Shown here in pieces: positions 62,235-64,000 of a stretch of DNA of 64,000 nt. This DNA comes from Eudorina sp. 2006-703-Eu-15 (lineage: Eukaryota; Chlorophyta; Chlorophyceae; Chlamydomonadales; Volvocaceae). The translations under genes were made by a program, and so were the position numbers. Positions within the stretch are counted from its first letter, which is position 1. Each line of letters starts with the position of its first letter. The DNA lies in the NCBI GenBank assembly GCA_003117195.1, contig BDSI01000055.1, forward strand, positions 1-64,000. Reading direction: 5' to 3'. The notes beneath the pieces are model-generated. The model worked only from the letters and a program-made list of their open reading frames with translations, was not told the DNA's origin and made no database searches.

Positions 62235-63626
62235 ATGTCTGGGGCGCAACGCGTCTTGATAACGGGTGGCAATGCGGGAATAGGGTTTGAGGCCGCGAAG
62301 CAGCTGCTCAAGCTGGGCCACCATGTGATGATCGCCTGCCGCGATACTGATAAGGCTAAGAGAGCACTTGAAGCCCTCACGTAAGTCGCCATCTCTCCTG
62401 GCTGCTCTTCGGGGCTGTTCAACTCGCTTGTCAAATCTCGCGTGCAGTAAGCCAGTAAGCTTCGTCAAGGGCCACCTCCCAAAAAGCCCGATACCCTTCT
62501 CCTGTTGACGTCCCGATCATCAGGCCTGTGGCCAAGGCAAGCGGCGTGACAGTAGAGTCCGTTCAGCTGGACCTTGCCTCGCTGGCCAGCGTGCGCACGG
62601 CCGCGCAGCAGGTGCTGCGGCAGCCTCGCCTGGACGTGCTGCTGTGCAACGCCGGCGTGTTCGCCCGGAAAGGAAGCGCGGACCCCCTGGAGCTGACCAA
62701 GGACGGCTTCGAAGCTACGCTCCAGGTCTGGTGAAGCGCCCGTCGTGTGCATCGTGGGGGTCTGGCACCTCGGCACGCCGTGTGGACCCAGCTCACACCC
62801 TACGTATAGCGCTAAAAATCGCCATTGTGGCCCTCGAGCTACACGAGGTGACGGACCAATGTGCGTGGCACGCACACGCACACCACTACAGCGCCGCAAG
62901 GTGCCGCATGAACCATCAATGTGCGGCGCCCCGCCCGCGCCGCGGTGAGGGGGTGTCTGGATGGGTCTGCGTTTCGCTCCACCCCGCCCGCCACAGTACC
63001 GTACGTGATGTCCACCACCATTTCGCCTGGCCTGTCATCCTAAGCCCCACCGTCTGGCATCCTAAGACCCGCCGTGCCGCGCCCACCCCTGCTGCTAATT
63101 TTGCGGTTGTCCCTGCCGCTGCTGCCCACCACAGGTGAACCACCTAGGACACTTCCTGCTCGTCCACCTGCTCCTGCCGGCGCTGCTCACCAGCCCCGCG
63201 CCGCGGGTGGTGGTGGTGTCCTCGGAGCTGCACAGGAAGGCCACCGCCGCCTCCCCTGGGCCCTCCGACGGCGCCGCGGCGGCGGCGGCGGCGGCGACGG
63301 AATCCCCCGCTGGCAACAGCGATGCCGCTGGCGGTGGCGGTGCGCTGTCGCTGGCATCGCCCGAATGGCTCGCGCGCCTCCGCGCAGCGGCATCGTCGTC
63401 GTCGTCGCCGCCGTCGCGTTCACCATCGGCGGCAGCGCCGGCGCCGCAGGGCCACCCGACCGGCTTCCAGCTGTACTGCATCTCAAAGCTGTACAACCTC
63501 TGGTTCGCATACCGCCTCGCGTCGCTGGTTCCCGCGTCGGTCAAGGTCAACGCCGTGACGCCGGGCTGGGTGCCGGGGACGTCGCTAGGGAGGGACAACG
63601 CCTGGCTGGCGAGAATGGCGTATCAG
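62235..63626 (+). CDS. Short-chain dehydrogenase/reductase, retinol dehydrogenase/WWOX-like, 3' end outside the window
   Basis: Three exons join in phase (62235-62380, 62524-62725, 63135-63626) to give 280 residues. A further exon must lie beyond the window, because exon 3 ends at a donor (CAG/GTCAGC) with the frame open. Motifs of the classical SDR fold are present. TGGNAGIG (residues 10-17) binds NAD(P)H, and LDLASLASV contacts the adenine. NAG (91-93) follows. VVVVSS gives the catalytic Ser (145 or 146), YCISK the catalytic Tyr230 and Lys234, and TPGWVPGT follows. ACRD after the second strand suggests NADP(H) preference. An Ala/Ser/Gly/Pro-rich insertion of about 50 residues separates the Ser from the Tyr. 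VNHLGHFLL right after the second intron is typical of the retinol dehydrogenase/protochlorophyllide reductase-like branch. The substrate is unknown. Confidence 0.88.
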
Positions 63627-64000
63627 GTCAGCTGGGAGGATGGGGAGTTGGGGACAGGTCCAGGGGCTGGCATGGAATCGTGGTGGCCGGTCCGCAGCCC
63701 GCAGCCAGTCGCCAGGCAGCAGGCAACGCTCACACGCCGCCCCCGACCCGGATCCCCACACGCTGAGTCGCCGCCCCCGACCCGGATCCCCGATCACCGC
63801 ACGTGCAAATCCATTTCTCAGCGGTAGCGCCTTTGCCCACGCTGCATCGCGGCTCTGCGGGCCTCGACTCACACTTCCCCAGCGCCCAAGTCGCCACGCG
63901 GTCTTCCGACCCGTCTTACCCACCGAGGGCCCGCCCTCAATCGGCGGGCGACGCTGTCCACCGCTCCATGTACACGTTTGCACATCCTGGCCCCCCGGGG
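63627..64000 (+). other. Intron of the SDR gene up to the window edge
   Basis: It begins at the GTCAGC donor. A near-exact direct repeat of CCGCCCCCGACCCGGATCCC occurs at about 63738 and 63771. No further SDR exon is recognised before the edge. Confidence 0.5.

Overview
The window looks like nuclear DNA of a GC-rich green alga, most likely a volvocine relative of Chlamydomonas, Gonium or Volvox. This is inferred from several features. The genes are intron-dense with GT..AG junctions. Proteins carry long Gly, Ala, Pro, Ser and Gln insertions. (GT)n and other microsatellites are abundant, and an interstitial TTTAGGG/TTAGGG array is present. No database search was possible, so the species is not claimed.

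Seven protein genes can be supported by reading exons together with consistent splice phases. At the left edge is the 3' part of a TKL/Raf-like protein kinase (301-5103, +; its 5' exons lie outside the window). After about 6 kb without a recognisable gene comes a complete 12-exon CLPTM1-family membrane protein (18276-11427, -). It is divergently paired across about 740 bp with the 3-exon ARPC3 subunit of the Arp2/3 actin-nucleating complex (19018-20715, +).

The right half holds three same-strand related genes spread over about 37 kb. Copies A (23731-35068) and B (41179-48485) each encode a flavin-containing monooxygenase-like (FMO-like) N-terminus from six exons of conserved phase. A very large low-complexity exon follows (5.6 kb in A, 3.6 kb in B), then a short conserved C-terminal module (GPAWxVR.../ISxWLR...). 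Copy C (56691-61165) keeps the low-complexity part and the C-terminal module but has no FMO domain in this window. A short-chain dehydrogenase/reductase gene (62235 onward, +) runs off the right edge.

Between and inside these genes are many satellites: (ATCC)n and (CGTCA)n in introns of A, and (GGGCT)n, (GT)n and a roughly 8-bp GGGTGGCA/G array between genes. There is a dispersed ~1-kb element in two inverted copies, two families of short interspersed repeats, and a telomere-like array in the last intron of B. A and B are diverged over most of their length but share two nearly identical patches, which suggests gene conversion. The least familiar object is the FMO / giant disordered linker / C-terminal module family and its headless third member.
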